From assembly GCA_032622095.1 (NCBI GenBank), contig CP136064.1:277783614-277847613 (forward strand): DNA of 64,000 nucleotides. Direction: 5' to 3'. Below are positions 1 through 10,367 of this stretch, one piece after another. This stretch comes from Siphonodentalium dalli. Taxonomy: Eukaryota > Mollusca > Scaphopoda > Gadilida > Siphonodentaliidae. The notes under the pieces were generated by a model. It saw only the letters and a list, made by a program, of their open reading frames with translations. It was not told where the DNA came from and did no database searches. How positions within the stretch are numbered: the first letter of the stretch is position 1; each line of letters begins with the position of its first letter. Position numbers and translations under genes: made by a program.

Positions 1-640
1 TGTTGATTGGCATAACCAATGTAATCATATTTTTTCCAACACTAAGTGTTTTAGGAGGAACGTTCAAATTATTTTACACATTAAACACTAATTGTATTCA
101 TTGTTGTTTACTATTTGTGCACAAAAAAAACTTTTAAATGGACAAAAACACCCAAAAACAGTCAAAAATGACATTTTCGGAAAAGAGTCAATACAAAGGA
201 TTCATAGGGCCATAAGTTGATTATGGCACATATGTGTTTAGCAATTCCAGCACAGTGTATTTAACCCAGTATATGTAAGAGGTTATGAGAAATACAGGGC
301 AAATCAGTGGCTATAAAATTATTGAGTTGTATGACCTCAAATATGGTATTTCATCACACCAGTTCTGTGTCACAAGGCAAATTTGGCTAAGTCCATACAA
401 TGGAACACACATTTTGTTTAAGAATATTTTTGTTATCTCGATCATAGATGCATAAAGAACTCATTTTTTGTGCACAATATAGTGAGGCAACTAATACAAG
501 AGTAAGATATCCCTTCATTGTTCTCTAGTTTTTAAAATACTAGACCCTAAAATATGGATTTTAGCTAATTCATCAGAAATTGAGGCTCCGAAATTAGACA
601 AACTCCCAATTTTGGAGGCACATAACTCGAAAAGTTCTTA
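1..640. other. AT-rich stretch with no recognised feature
   Basis: Both strands were read. Only short A/T runs are present, with no coding-like frame, tandem array or inverted repeat. Confidence 0.5.
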
Positions 641-645
641 ACGTA

Positions 646-716
646 TTCAAGCGAACATCCCAAGCAATAATATTGAGTGGAGCACTCATTATAATTGCTT
701 GGGATGTTCGCTTGAA
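646..716. repeat. Perfect 23-bp inverted repeat (hairpin)
   Basis: Arms at 646-668 and 694-716 are exact reverse complements, with a 25-base loop that is itself partly symmetrical (gagtg / cactc). The right arm runs into the frame carrying the HIDPELLFQRL motif. It may be a small foldback element or the remaining centre of one. Confidence 0.75.
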
Positions 717-868
717 GATCGACAACGACGTTGTACACATCGACCCAGAACTCTTGTTTCAGAGGCTTATCACTGTTGCCAAAGCGCCGACCAGAGGTGA
801 TGTAACCTGCTGTGTCAGACTTTTAGGTAGAAAAGGATTTCATTTACATACACTATCACCAGGTGCAG
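670..868 (+). pseudogene. Possible exon fragment with an HIDPELLFQRL motif
   Basis: A plus-strand frame reads DNDVVHIDPELLFQRLITV and continues with a charged, cysteine-containing stretch ending in CCVRLLGRKG. From memory, a D-P-x-L-L-F-Q-R-L motif recurs in uncharacterised invertebrate proteins, so this looks like a piece of a real coding sequence. There is no credible start: the frame runs upstream into the hairpin at 646-716. A hAT-type element begins a few bases downstream at 877. No neighbouring exon was found. It could be a gene remnant, a captured exon, or chance. The function is unknown. Confidence 0.3.
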
Positions 869-876
869 TGTTGGAC

Positions 877-1750
877 CAGGGACCAGCCGAGAGGGCGACG
901 TGGGCGACTTCTTCGCCCTAGCGCCGTCCGCTTCGCCTTATTTTTGCAGTCGGGCGAAGTTCAAGTCGCCCTGAAAATTCCAAAGTTGACTGACGAAAAT
1001 CGGCAAAATTCCCCAAATAATTTATGATAATTTACAACTGTCAACAGTGATTGCACACAATACTCCACTATCAGGGTGTTGTAAAACAATTAACACCTGT
1101 ATTGCTCCAATCTGGAAGCATGTTGACAACGGAGTCTGATTACTGGCAGCTGTGAAAACATCGTCGGGCCTCAAGTGTTAATCTGGTTGTTGTGATTTTT
1201 AGATTACCGTGATTACCACACCTTACAATGAAGATTACAACTCACAGCTCTCACAATGTGTCAGTTCATCACTCCCTCTATGGAGTTTGGTTAAAGAAAT
1301 TTTAAAACAAATTCATTTGTGAAGCATATTAAATTTTCAAACGGGATTACTAATAGAGCGCAGTGAAAGTGTTCTTGATTTCGTTTCGTTTCGGTTTGAT
1401 AAATATTGTTGGCATTTTTAAAAACCCCAAAAAATATGAAATAAAATCTTGTCATTCTCCCACAATTACGATATAAAATGCTGCTATTCTCTCACAATTA
1501 TGTTTGGGTATTATTAATAGTTATTAGGGTCATGAAGTGAAAATAAAGACTCCATATTTCAACCATTGTTTCATAAGTTTAATTGACATATTACATCTCT
1601 CCTATTTTCGTTCTATAGCGACTCCTGTCATAGTACTGTTCAATTTAAGTTTTGTAGACTCACTTCGCCCTATAGAACGGCCACTTCGCCTTATTTTGAT
1701 AGTAGGGCGAAGTCATTTCGCCCTGAAAATATGGTCTAGGCTGGTCCCTG
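877..1750. mobile_element. Non-autonomous hAT-type element, TIR CAGGGACCAGCC
   Basis: The 874-bp element starts CAGGGACCAGCC and ends GGCTGGTCCCTG. It is flanked on both sides by the 8-bp duplication TGTTGGAC (869-876 and 1751-1758). Next to the ends are repeated GGGCGA / TCGCCC motifs (for example ttcgccc and gggcgaagt near 925-970 and 1665-1725), as is common for hAT transposase sites. The inside is AT-rich and shows no transposase frame. The 8-bp duplication plus CAGGG-type ends fit the hAT superfamily. The end sequence is closely related to the 31-bp minisatellite unit at 50.2 and 53.4-55.1 kb. Confidence 0.88.
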
Positions 1751-1758
1751 TGTTGGAC

Positions 1759-2926
1759 GGGGCTTAATTTGGAACCAACTGATTGGGGATGGCAGGTTAG
1801 GGATGGGCGGCTTAACAAATGTGAGGAACCACCAGCTCCAAAAGAACTACTGAACATCATTCGTTGTAAATGTTAAACGGACTGCAAAAGCAATAGGTGC
1901 ACATGCCGAAAACATGGACTTATGTGTTCTATGTCTTGTGGGGAATGCCAAGGTGTTGACTGTTCGAACACACAGCCTTCCGACAACAGTGAAATGGAGA
2001 CCTAGACTGAAAATCAGAACGATCTATCCAGACTTATCATTTTTTCAAAATTCTATATATTTTTTAATGAATTTCTATATATTTTATCTTTTTTCACTAT
2101 TTTGCCAAAAGATATGGACAACTTAGTGTCATTCATACCACAACCTGGCCCAAAATTGATGGAAAATCCCATATATAACTGACTGACAACAGTCCAAGTC
2201 CAACTATGGCAATTTTCTAATGCATAAACATGTAATGTGAAATTCCATTTTTCTCGGATTTCTTGTAATTTTTACATCTTTTCACCCTAAAATATTTTGA
2301 TTATTTGCTTGTAGTAACAACATGAAAACAAACACACAATTGTGGATATAACTATATAACAATAGTTCCAAGCCCAGTTATCACAATTTTACAACTGCAT
2401 CAAGAGTTATTGTAGACTTCCAGTTTTCACTGAATTTTGGCAAATTTTTCAACTTTTTGACCCAAATTTCGAAAATTTAATCAAATATTTATAGAATCAA
2501 ATGATACAAAATCTTGGATACAACTGTACCACAGTTTATCATTGTGAAAATATAACAATTGTATCTTTACATCAAGAGTTATTAAAAAAAAAATGTTAAT
2601 CTCCATTTTTCACAAATTTTTCATCATTTTCGCCACTTTTTGCCTCAAAAAGGCCATTTCGCATGTTCAGATTTTTGTTGATTTTTAGCTGAGTATACTC
2701 TATGATGTTCCCAACCAAAATAAAACAAAATCTTTTGTGTTGCAATTATTTTGAGGTTCACCCCTATTTTCTCATAAATGCACTGGACTATAAGGGTTAA
2801 GGAGGCTTTCATTTATCCTGTAAAATGCTTTCAGGATGTAACTAAAGTATTTATTATGTTCTATGAACAGTTTGCATAAATATTTGATAACATGTGCAAT
2901 TTGTGTTTCTATCTTCATTCACCTGT
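1759..2926. other. AT-rich stretch with no recognised feature
   Basis: Short open frames only, low complexity T-rich runs, and no inverted or tandem repeat that I can see. Confidence 0.45.
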
Positions 2927-3403
2927 TTAAAGGTACTCAATCCGATCAGAGGGTCCTATATTACTATTTCTTTGGCTTTGGGGGTAAAAAATATTTGAAT
3001 CGAGTCGAGGAACCCACCCATCAAAGCTCAGAGTGATTAGATATCGATTTTTGAAATCTATTAATTTTCGGAGATGTAGCCCACAAGTTGGCAGAACCAT
3101 GTGATCAAAACAGACAAATTGCGCGTGTAAGATGGATAACTCTAAAATCAAGTGATTATTATTGTTAATAGTAAGCACTTGATTTTAGAGTTATCCATCT
3201 TACACCCGCAATTTGTCCGTTTTGAGCACGTGGTTCTGCTAACTTGTGGGACAGATCTCCGAAAATTAATATATTTCAAAAATCGATATCTAATCACTCT
3301 GAGCTTTGATGGGTGGGTTCCTCGACTTGAAACAAATATTTTTTACCCCCAAAGCCAAAGAAATAGTAATATAGGACCCTCTGATCGGATTGAGTACCTT
3401 TAA
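2927..3403. mobile_element. TTAA-flanked long foldback element, family C, copy 1
   Basis: This is a 477-bp near-perfect palindrome bounded by TTAA on both sides and starting AAGGTACTCAATC. The arms meet around 3165-3175, where the short spacer tattaacaata lies, so the element folds into one hairpin of about 230 bp. The two mirror-image 83-residue frames here are the two arms read in opposite directions and are not genes. A second copy is at 20305-20669. TTAA duplication suggests piggyBac-like mobilisation, but the ends do not begin with the usual CCC. Confidence 0.85.
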
Positions 3404-4060
3404 AGGAGTAGACTTTGTAACAATTGATTTTCTTATTTCAGCTCTGAAAAATTAGTTGATGAACAGATTAGGTAAGTCAATAGATCACGGTAAAGCTAGC
3501 CAATTGGATTTTAGGCTTCTTTTTAATTAGTTTAATAGTTACCATTCTTGTGTGGCATGAGACATGTGCTTCTGACAAGCAGGAATACTGAGTGAATGTC
3601 AAAATTTGACAACAAAAGTTTTATTGTTGAATAGAAAATGCAAACCTGAATCTAACAATCCGTTTCTGTGGTAAAATTTTGTGCACACAACCAATGTGGC
3701 AATAATTCATATCTCTTCTAATTTAACAGGATAACTACTAGTACATGCATTTATGTTGTATCTAATTTAACAGGATGACTACATGTATTTCGGAATTGAT
3801 ATGCAGTTACATGTATGTGGTCTGTATTTGCAGGCCAGATGTACGCTCTTTATATATGTGTTTTCACTGTGGCCTGCACCATCTAACAGAATAATGGGTA
3901 TAAGTCCACTATGGGCTTGGCTTATTTCAGAATCAAATAAGTCGAATATGAACCTATGTGAATATTTAGGTCCAAATGTTGGCGAAGCGCACACAGGGGC
4001 CTGCACACAGGGGCTACAGGCCCCTAATGCACAAAGGAACTGCAGGCCCCTCCAACACTG
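3404..4060. other. Unassigned stretch before a Helitron-type end
   Basis: No gene is recognised. Opposed open frames at 3779-4075 overlap each other and have no family match. Repeated gcacacaggggc / caggcccc words occur at 3988-4052. The stretch may be the body of the Helitron whose 3' end lies at 4068-4095. Confidence 0.35.
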
Positions 4061-4067
4061 AATAAAA

Positions 4068-4095
4068 GCTCCCAAAGGGAGCCTGTTTCAGCTAG
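4068..4095 (+). mobile_element. Helitron-type 3' terminus
   Basis: The hairpin GCTCCC-AAA-GGGAGC (4068-4082) is followed nine bases later by CTAG, and the next base is T (4096). A short stem a few bases before a CTRR end inserted 5' of T is the diagnostic Helitron 3' end. Related endings (gggagcctgtttcagcta) occur at 45694-45712 and, inverted and more divergent, near 61602-61620. The 5' end of this copy was not located. Confidence 0.65.
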
Positions 4096-4181
4096 TAACC
4101 AACAATTAAGCTGTGGGTGCAATTGTTATTGGCTTTTTATAGAGACTGGATTCCACCTTGTTATGAGTTTGTTGTTGCTCA

Positions 4182-4250
4182 ACCAATGAAATAGCACTCA
4201 GTCTGAGACATGACCAATGAAATAGCACTCAGTCTGAGACATGACCAATG
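4182..4250 (+). repeat. Tandem duplication, 31-bp unit
   Basis: Two identical 31-bp units (4182-4212 and 4213-4243) begin accaatgaaatagcactc. A third unit starts and then diverges. Confidence 0.9.
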
Positions 4251-4355
4251 GAATGGAGAGAATCCCATCAATACAGAAATCAAATCTGAATCACAAGACA
4301 TAAATCTGATAAGTTTATCGTGGGTTGTGATTTGTGTTATTAGGGTCATGAAAAG

Positions 4356-4745
4356 TTAACCCTTTACCCAACAGAACGGCCCTGTGCCAATGCATTCTCT
4401 TATATATGCGAGTCGACCATAGGTCGCCTCGCATATATAAGAGAATGCATTGGCTTAACACATTAAAAATTATAAAATTGTTAAAGAATGTAAGAAAAAA
4501 TGGTGAAAAGTGTTAAAAAAAGATTTTTTTTAGGCCAATGCATTCTCTTATATATGCGAGGCGACCTATGGTCGACTCGCATATATAAGAGAATGCATTG
4601 GCACAGGGCATAACTGTAACCATCACAATGTGGTCAATGAGCCGGTTCCAATGATATCCATATTTGTATGGTTTTATTGAGACAGACCCAAGATAATTTA
4701 GGCTGTTGCAGCTTTATTTGCCCGGTTTGTTGGGTAAAGGGTTAA
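4356..4745. mobile_element. TTAA-flanked MITE, family B, copy 1
   Basis: The ends are TTAACCCTTTACCCAACA and its complement, with TTAA at 4356-4359 and 4742-4745. TTAA duplication with CCC-starting ends is the piggyBac signature. Inside are two copies, in opposite orientation, of a 66-bp palindrome (CCAATGCATTCTCTTATATA...), bracketed by CCCTGTGCC / GGCACAGGG. No coding sequence is present. Confidence 0.85.
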
Positions 4746-5111
4746 GGCATTTGTGCAGTGTAGATTTTGAGTAATTTGTCATAACAATTTTATGATCAAA
4801 ATAACTTTGACCTTGAAGATTTTAATGTGAACACAGGTTATTGACCAATCAGGATGAAGCTTTTAAGCAGATATTGACAATGTCATAATAAATTGAATGA
4901 CGAATACTCTGTTATAATTGAAAAATCACATATATACAGATTCTCTATAGACTCATCTTTCTAAATATTTTTTTCAGCATAGCAATATCAACAAAAGAAA
5001 ACTTATTATCTCAAAGGAAGATGCTAGGCTCAATAACACAGAAAGTGACAAACTTTGCGAGTATCCTTTACAACAATAATTAGTGATGAATTGATTATCA
5101 GTATTGATAAT

Positions 5112-5480
5112 CAGGGTGAATTTATCCTGCATAGCGGGCTGGCATCACCAAATTTACCCTCTGCATGGCCTCATCTGCTATGGGAGACATAGACTCAGAT
5201 GGAAGTTCCCAAATGGTGAATATTGTGATGTACACCCATTGGGAACCTCGATTATGCAATGTGTCATCTGCCAATTTTGGGATATAGAGAAACTAAACTA
5301 AAAAAGAAATAGAATCTTTGTGAAGAAATTTCTATAGAAATTTTATAATAATGAAACTTTCCAGAGACGATGATGTCCCCAGAGGGTGAAGTTAGTGATG
5401 CTAGTCCGCTATGCGGGATAGCATCTCTAAACTCACACTCTGGGGATCTCATTCTGCCTGAGACAATCTGTCATTTGATT
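5112..5480. mobile_element. Degenerate GAATGAGG foldback (family A)
   Basis: It holds a decayed left palindrome (gcatagcgggctggcatcacc), the family's typical middle (caaatggtgaatattgtgat; gagaaactaaacta; tttctatagaaatt), and a right palindrome, TCCCCAGAGGGTGAA ... CACACTCTGGGGATCTCATTCTGC. The terminal repeats are not intact. Confidence 0.7.
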
Positions 5481-5662
5481 GTGTTAGCTACTGGGGTATC
5501 GTATTTATCATCACGCCAGCATAGAACATCACCAGTAACCTTTTCTAACGTATTCCTAGGTTGCATGTAAATTGAATAAGGTATGGTTAATCTAAAATAA
5601 TCCAAAGATTATTAGTCACATCAACTATCAAATAAAATGTTATAAAATTATATGTACTTCAG

Positions 5663-5812
5663 GAAATATGGCTTGTTGCCATTCATCGGAAAGCTCTCAG
5701 TGAGAGCTTTCCGATGAATGGCAACAAGCCATATTTCCAACTAAATCCTGAAAAGTTACTCATAATTCTGCTGTGGTTAAGGAGTCGATTATTTAGAGCA
5801 TTACTGTATCTT
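5663..5812. mobile_element. Foldback MITE, family E, 5'-truncated
   Basis: A central hairpin (atggcttgttgccattcatc and its complement, about 5667-5737) is followed by the right half ending gctctaa-type ... CATTACTGTA. Other copies are at 48001, 55352 and 58824, with half copies at 19375 and 27605. Full ends are TACAGTAATGC ... GCATTACTGTA, which fits a TA target (Tc1/mariner-like). Confidence 0.75.
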
Positions 5813-6237
5813 GACATTTCATATAATATCTAAAATTTAGAGTACCCTCTCTTATATCTTTTAAAGACTGTGGTAGAGACAAATTATTTGTTATACCAGG
5901 ATTATCAATGGTCAGTGCAGGGAAGAATCCAGAGACTTTTGGGCATCTGATCTGCATTTGAGGCTGTCTCCATATAAATTGGGATGGTAAAATATCTCTT
6001 ACTAAACACTGAAACAAATGCTCATTATTGATGACCACGATACTTTAATTAGGCAAACGTTTGTTGACGATCATGTTTCGTGGGTTTTTTAAATTTTGAA
6101 GTACCACAAAAATTGGACCACCATGAATAAATGTACTTTTGCAGTAATTAGAATAAAGTCGGCTTGTGGAAGTAAGCATGATTAGCCCACAAACTGAAGA
6201 CACAGAAGAATAGAGTGATGTCATCAATCCTGGAAAT
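5813..6237. other. No recognised feature
   Basis: AT-rich. Two short minus-strand frames show no family resemblance or splice signals that I would trust. Confidence 0.4.
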
Positions 6238-6627
6238 AGTATGTCTGACTAGCAGGCTAGCATCACCAAATTCACCCTCTGGGGACCTCATGCCGCTTAG
6301 GCTTCAACTGCTATGGGATACCTAGGATCCGATTGAAGTTCCCCAGTTGAAGATTGTGATGTCCACCTATCAGTCGCCTCAATTATACAATTTATCTTCT
6401 GCAAATTAGGGGTTATAGAAACTGAAGAGAAGGGAAAAGTAACTAAAAACAATGTCAATTTGAGACTATACATGTAGGTACTTCCCAGAAGATGAGGCCT
6501 GAGCAGAATGAGATCCCTAGAGGGTGAATTTGTTGATGCTAGGATTTGTTGTACGGGATAGTATTACTAAATTCACCGTCTGGGGATCTCAATCTGCAAT
6601 TGTCAGACACACTATATCCAGACTTGG
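6238..6627. mobile_element. GAATGAGG foldback (family A), decayed
   Basis: Palindromic segments containing caccctctggggacctcat at both ends, the family's middle sequence, and a right end caattgtcagacacacta. Confidence 0.7.
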
Positions 6628-6757
6628 ACGTCATTCCCATGTTTTAAACCTGATAATAATCTTTACACCTCTGGGATTAGCCTAGGCAATAGGCAATGCC
6701 TAGGTAAAACCAGAGACAAAATAAGTGTTTGGGAGATGTTTGGGGAATTGTACATAT

Positions 6758-8442
6758 CAGGCTTGTCAAAGTACCGCCGGTACCAAGGTAGTCGGTACCG
6801 GTATCTGTACTGCGTTGGAACCGCGGTACCGGTGTGCTACGACATCTTCCCCCCCCTGCGCATCTTTCCCCCAGGGGGGGAGATAAACTGGTTTTAACTA
6901 GGAATGAAAGTCGCTGTCTACATTATTTAATTAATTACATTATTTATTAAAGATAATAAAGATTTGACACACCTGGACATGGGTACACCGTTCAGCTATA
7001 TAATTGTTTCAGTCCGATACCAATGGTAGTTATCATTCTGTTAAACTTTTCACCCCACAATATAAATTACACCTACATCACATATTCACAGTAATTGTCT
7101 TCATGGAATGGGTCCCAGAAAACAGACCAAGATTACAAGTGATAAAAGTTATTAACAAGATTCAAATGATCGAAACTTGTGCAACGCACTCGATTTCCCC
7201 TGGAAACATAAACTGAAAGTAGAACATTTCTAGGAATTTTGCCGGCAGTGTCGCAGACAACTGGTCGCACATAATGACGTCAATTTAAGAACGTAACAGA
7301 CTGATTGTTCTAAGGTTACTGTTCATTCCAAGCTATGTTTTGACATTGAATGTTATTCGTATAATCTGAATTGGATATCTGAAGTTCTAAAAAAAAAGGT
7401 AATCATTTGAGTTCCGAATCTAGCTATCACGCACAGTTTAGACAATTAATACAGTGTCAATCCTTATCAAAAATATATGACGTGATTGATCACCATCACG
7501 GGTTGCGATCGAAACACATAATTAACATAATGCACGTCTATTCTGAATGGTATACAAGTTCTAAATGATCTACGTTGGCTAACTTGGCAACCTTGTGCTT
7601 CAATTTTTATAATTTCAGGTCATTTGGCATGTGTTGTCTAGACACAAATAACGAGACAACACAAAAGTAACACCGATTCGAAAATATACGAATAAGTGGA
7701 CCGATTCGGTGTCGATCTCGAATCGGGTGCCTGATATCGACATCGATTCGAATCTCGAATATTCGCAGGTCCCTAGTTGTGGATGACAAATACAACCATG
7801 TCAGACTATCCTAATGCACGTATGCCACAGCAGCCACACATAAATGAATGACATACATGCATTAGTATAGTCTGAAATAGTTGGATTTAACACCCACAAC
7901 AATCACCTAAAATGTGCCATAATTTAGGCAGCCTGATAGGTGTTAGAACTTTTATGTTTAGGGCTTCAGGCGCTCAAATACATACATCGGAAAGAATCCT
8001 TATCTGCTGTCCACTTACAAGCACAACTGACTAGACTGATGCAATAATTTGTTGACGGGTCACAGGTCACGTGACAGGTCACAGGTGCCGACATCAAAGT
8101 AATCAAACTCAAAGGAAACGCAGAGTGTTCCAGACTTCCGTGCGTGGGCGGTGGGATTGCATTGATCCGCCGGGTGGATCAATGGCTTCAATGCAATCCC
8201 GCCCACGCACGGCTGTCCGGAAAACTCTGTGTTCCCTTTAATGTCGGCATCCGCCGCCGCGTGCTTGATCCGTTGACACATAGTAGCATACCATAATGCA
8301 AGCGGCAGTTGCGGCACACTTAAAAGAGCAAAGTTCCTTCAATTTTAATCGATCTATACTGATCTATTTACACTGTTTTTGGCGAGTACCGAGAACAACC
8401 AAGTACTGCCGGTACCGGTACTGGTACCGATTGACAAGCCTG
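6758..8442. mobile_element. hAT-type element, TIR CAGGCTTGTCAA
   Basis: A 1,685-bp element with ends CAGGCTTGTCAA and TTGACAAGCCTG, flanked by perfect 8-bp duplications GTACATAT (6750-6757 and 8443-8450). Both ends carry clustered GGTACCGG / CCGGTACC subterminal repeats (about 6773-6830 and 8395-8428). No transposase frame is visible, so it is non-autonomous or has been replaced internally. Inside is a foldback at 8086-8251, and a GATTCGAA-rich patch at 7675-7770 that may be the end of another nested element. Confidence 0.9.
8086..8251. repeat. Inverted repeat nested in the hAT-type element
   Basis: The left arm (gtgccgacat ... gggattgcattgat) pairs with the right arm (caatgcaatccc ... atgtcggcat) over about 75 bp with small mismatches, loop around 8165-8185. 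The GC content is higher than the surroundings. Confidence 0.75.
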
Positions 8443-8450
8443 GTACATAT

Positions 8451-9209
8451 ACATGTATGTTGAGTAATGGCCTGGAAACAATGTTCTGCCTAGGATATAT
8501 AAGTTTTTTCCTCCTCCAATATTTTCCTCATAGGCAAAAATATTTTCTCGGCATCTTTTCCGCAATTCCCAGACCTGTCATTATATTCCTTAACCTGGCT
8601 TCACAGATCGTTTTCCTCTTGTGAATAGCTTGATGCAGAGGATCAATGTCAGAAAGCGGCGTGATACAATCATTATCGGTTTTGTGATATCTTTCTGTAT
8701 CATACTGCTAATATTATATGCATTCCATTAATGTTTGAGGATTTGTGAGAGAGAGTTGGTGTGAATGTGGTATGCTCCGTATCCAAGAAGGTATAAATTC
8801 CATTGATCAGATGACATCTGGTGTTTTCATAATTAAGGAGCAGTGTGTTTATGAATATTGAGTGTAGTAGGTTCCTGCGATTATTTTGTTTCTGATCGAA
8901 CTGAATGTCAAAACGAAAACACCAATATTCCCGAATCAAATCAAATTTGGATTGATCATTTATTAACGATCGGACAAGGCAAGAAAGTCCATATAACTAA
9001 GGGTTATTTCCATGCAGGAAAGTTTGTCATTATTGTGCAGGCAACAGTGCAAAATAAACACATGATTCCATATTAAGAGTGACCTTTATAAAATATATTA
9101 TATGTGGTTTATCCACTGGTTTATCGAGCAAATAGATGTCAGGCCACACTGTAACTTACTAATGATAAAACAGTGCTAGCATCAACCATGAGTGGAGCAC
9201 GTGGTTGTG
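8451..9209. other. No recognised feature
   Basis: AT-rich DNA with short frames only. No tandem or inverted repeat longer than about 15 bp was noticed. Confidence 0.4.
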
Positions 9210-9217
9210 AGTTGATC

Positions 9218-9471
9218 CAAGCCTTGAAATAGTGTGTCTGTCATTTGCAGAATGAGGTCCCCAGATGGTGAATTTAGTGATGCTACCCCGCATAGCGGGC
9301 TAGCATCACCATATTCACCCTCTGGGGACCTCATTCTGCTTACACTTCGGCAGAATGAGGTTCCGAGAGGGTGAATTTGGTGATGCTAGCCCACTATGCG
9401 GGGTAGCATCACTAAATTCACCCTCTGGGGACCTCATTCTGCAAATGACAGACACACTATTTCAAGGCTTG
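9218..9471. mobile_element. GAATGAGG foldback MITE (family A), intact
   Basis: The ends CAAGCCTTGAAATAG / CTATTTCAAGGCTTG are flanked by perfect 8-bp duplications AGTTGATC (9210-9217 and 9472-9479). Inside are two back-to-back hairpins of about 90 bp, each built from GAATGAGGTCCCC ... and its complement. The 8-bp duplication argues for hAT-type insertion. Confidence 0.92.
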
Positions 9472-9479
9472 AGTTGATC

Positions 9480-10018
9480 CTTGCCTGCCTGTTCATTATT
9501 CCACTTCTCTGAAGGTTGACCGTCGCGATGGAACCTAGAATTGTTTCGACTTCTACTTTTCATGGAATCGATGTTAGGTTTCCATCTGCATTGGCAAAAT
9601 TTATATCAGATTTTAATGGAGAATGATACAATAATGTGATATTCAAATGTTTTTGAACTAAAATTCTCCAACCGAAATCCAATCAAATATTGGGACCGAA
9701 GAAAAATAAAATATTTGCAGGACCCAAGAGTGCAGTGTTGAGGATGTGACTGATGTCTGTATAAAGCAAACCCTGCTGTTTATCCTCTTATTTGTAATCC
9801 ATCAATCGGTGCCTCTTTAATCATACCAATTTATCAATCTCTTAAATTTACTTGTCGATTCACACCTGTTAATTAGCGTCGGCTATTGACTGAGCCGAGG
9901 CAATACTGAGGCAAACAGAAATGTAATCGCTTATTTTTTAGCCGAGGCAAATTACAGAACCTGCCAATGTCAAAGACATCTCAGATAACAAGAAAGACTA
10001 TCCTGATAATCATTAATC
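9480..10018. other. No gene recognised
   Basis: AT-rich. Contains gagccgaggcaa-type words (9893-9955) that partly recur at 11293-11350; otherwise featureless. Confidence 0.4.
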
Positions 10019-10367
10019 TTAAATGGAGACTGTACCTAAATCCAGTCACTTATGGGGCCATCTACTATATTCAACAGAAAATAAACCATAAATGAATGAA
10101 TTTGAGTCAGGGATGAGTGCAAACTACACTGCTGTACTCTATGAACAATGTAAAACAACATGGTAATTATAATGAATTTGAGTAAATAGCTTAAACTTTT
10201 TATTCATTTTCGTTATAATTATCTGGTTGTGATGCATGGTTCTTTGTGTACGCGAGTGTATTTAACTCTCATTCTTGACTCATAGTAATTCTTTTATTGA
10301 ATATTTTCTGTTAAGTATAGTAGGACATGGTCCCATAAATGACTGGATTTAGGTAGTCTCCCTTTAA
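10019..10367. mobile_element. TTAA-flanked foldback, ends TTAAATGGAGAC
   Basis: TTAA at 10019-10022 and 10364-10367 bounds a 349-bp imperfect palindrome. The arms share CTAAATCCAGTCA, CTACTATA and TCAACAGAAAATA with their complements. No coding sequence. This end sequence is seen only once in the window. Confidence 0.8.

Noticed and set aside
3779-4075. Opposed frames of 92 and 98 codons
   Set aside because: They are mirror readings of the same DNA, without family resemblance, and end at a Helitron-type terminus.
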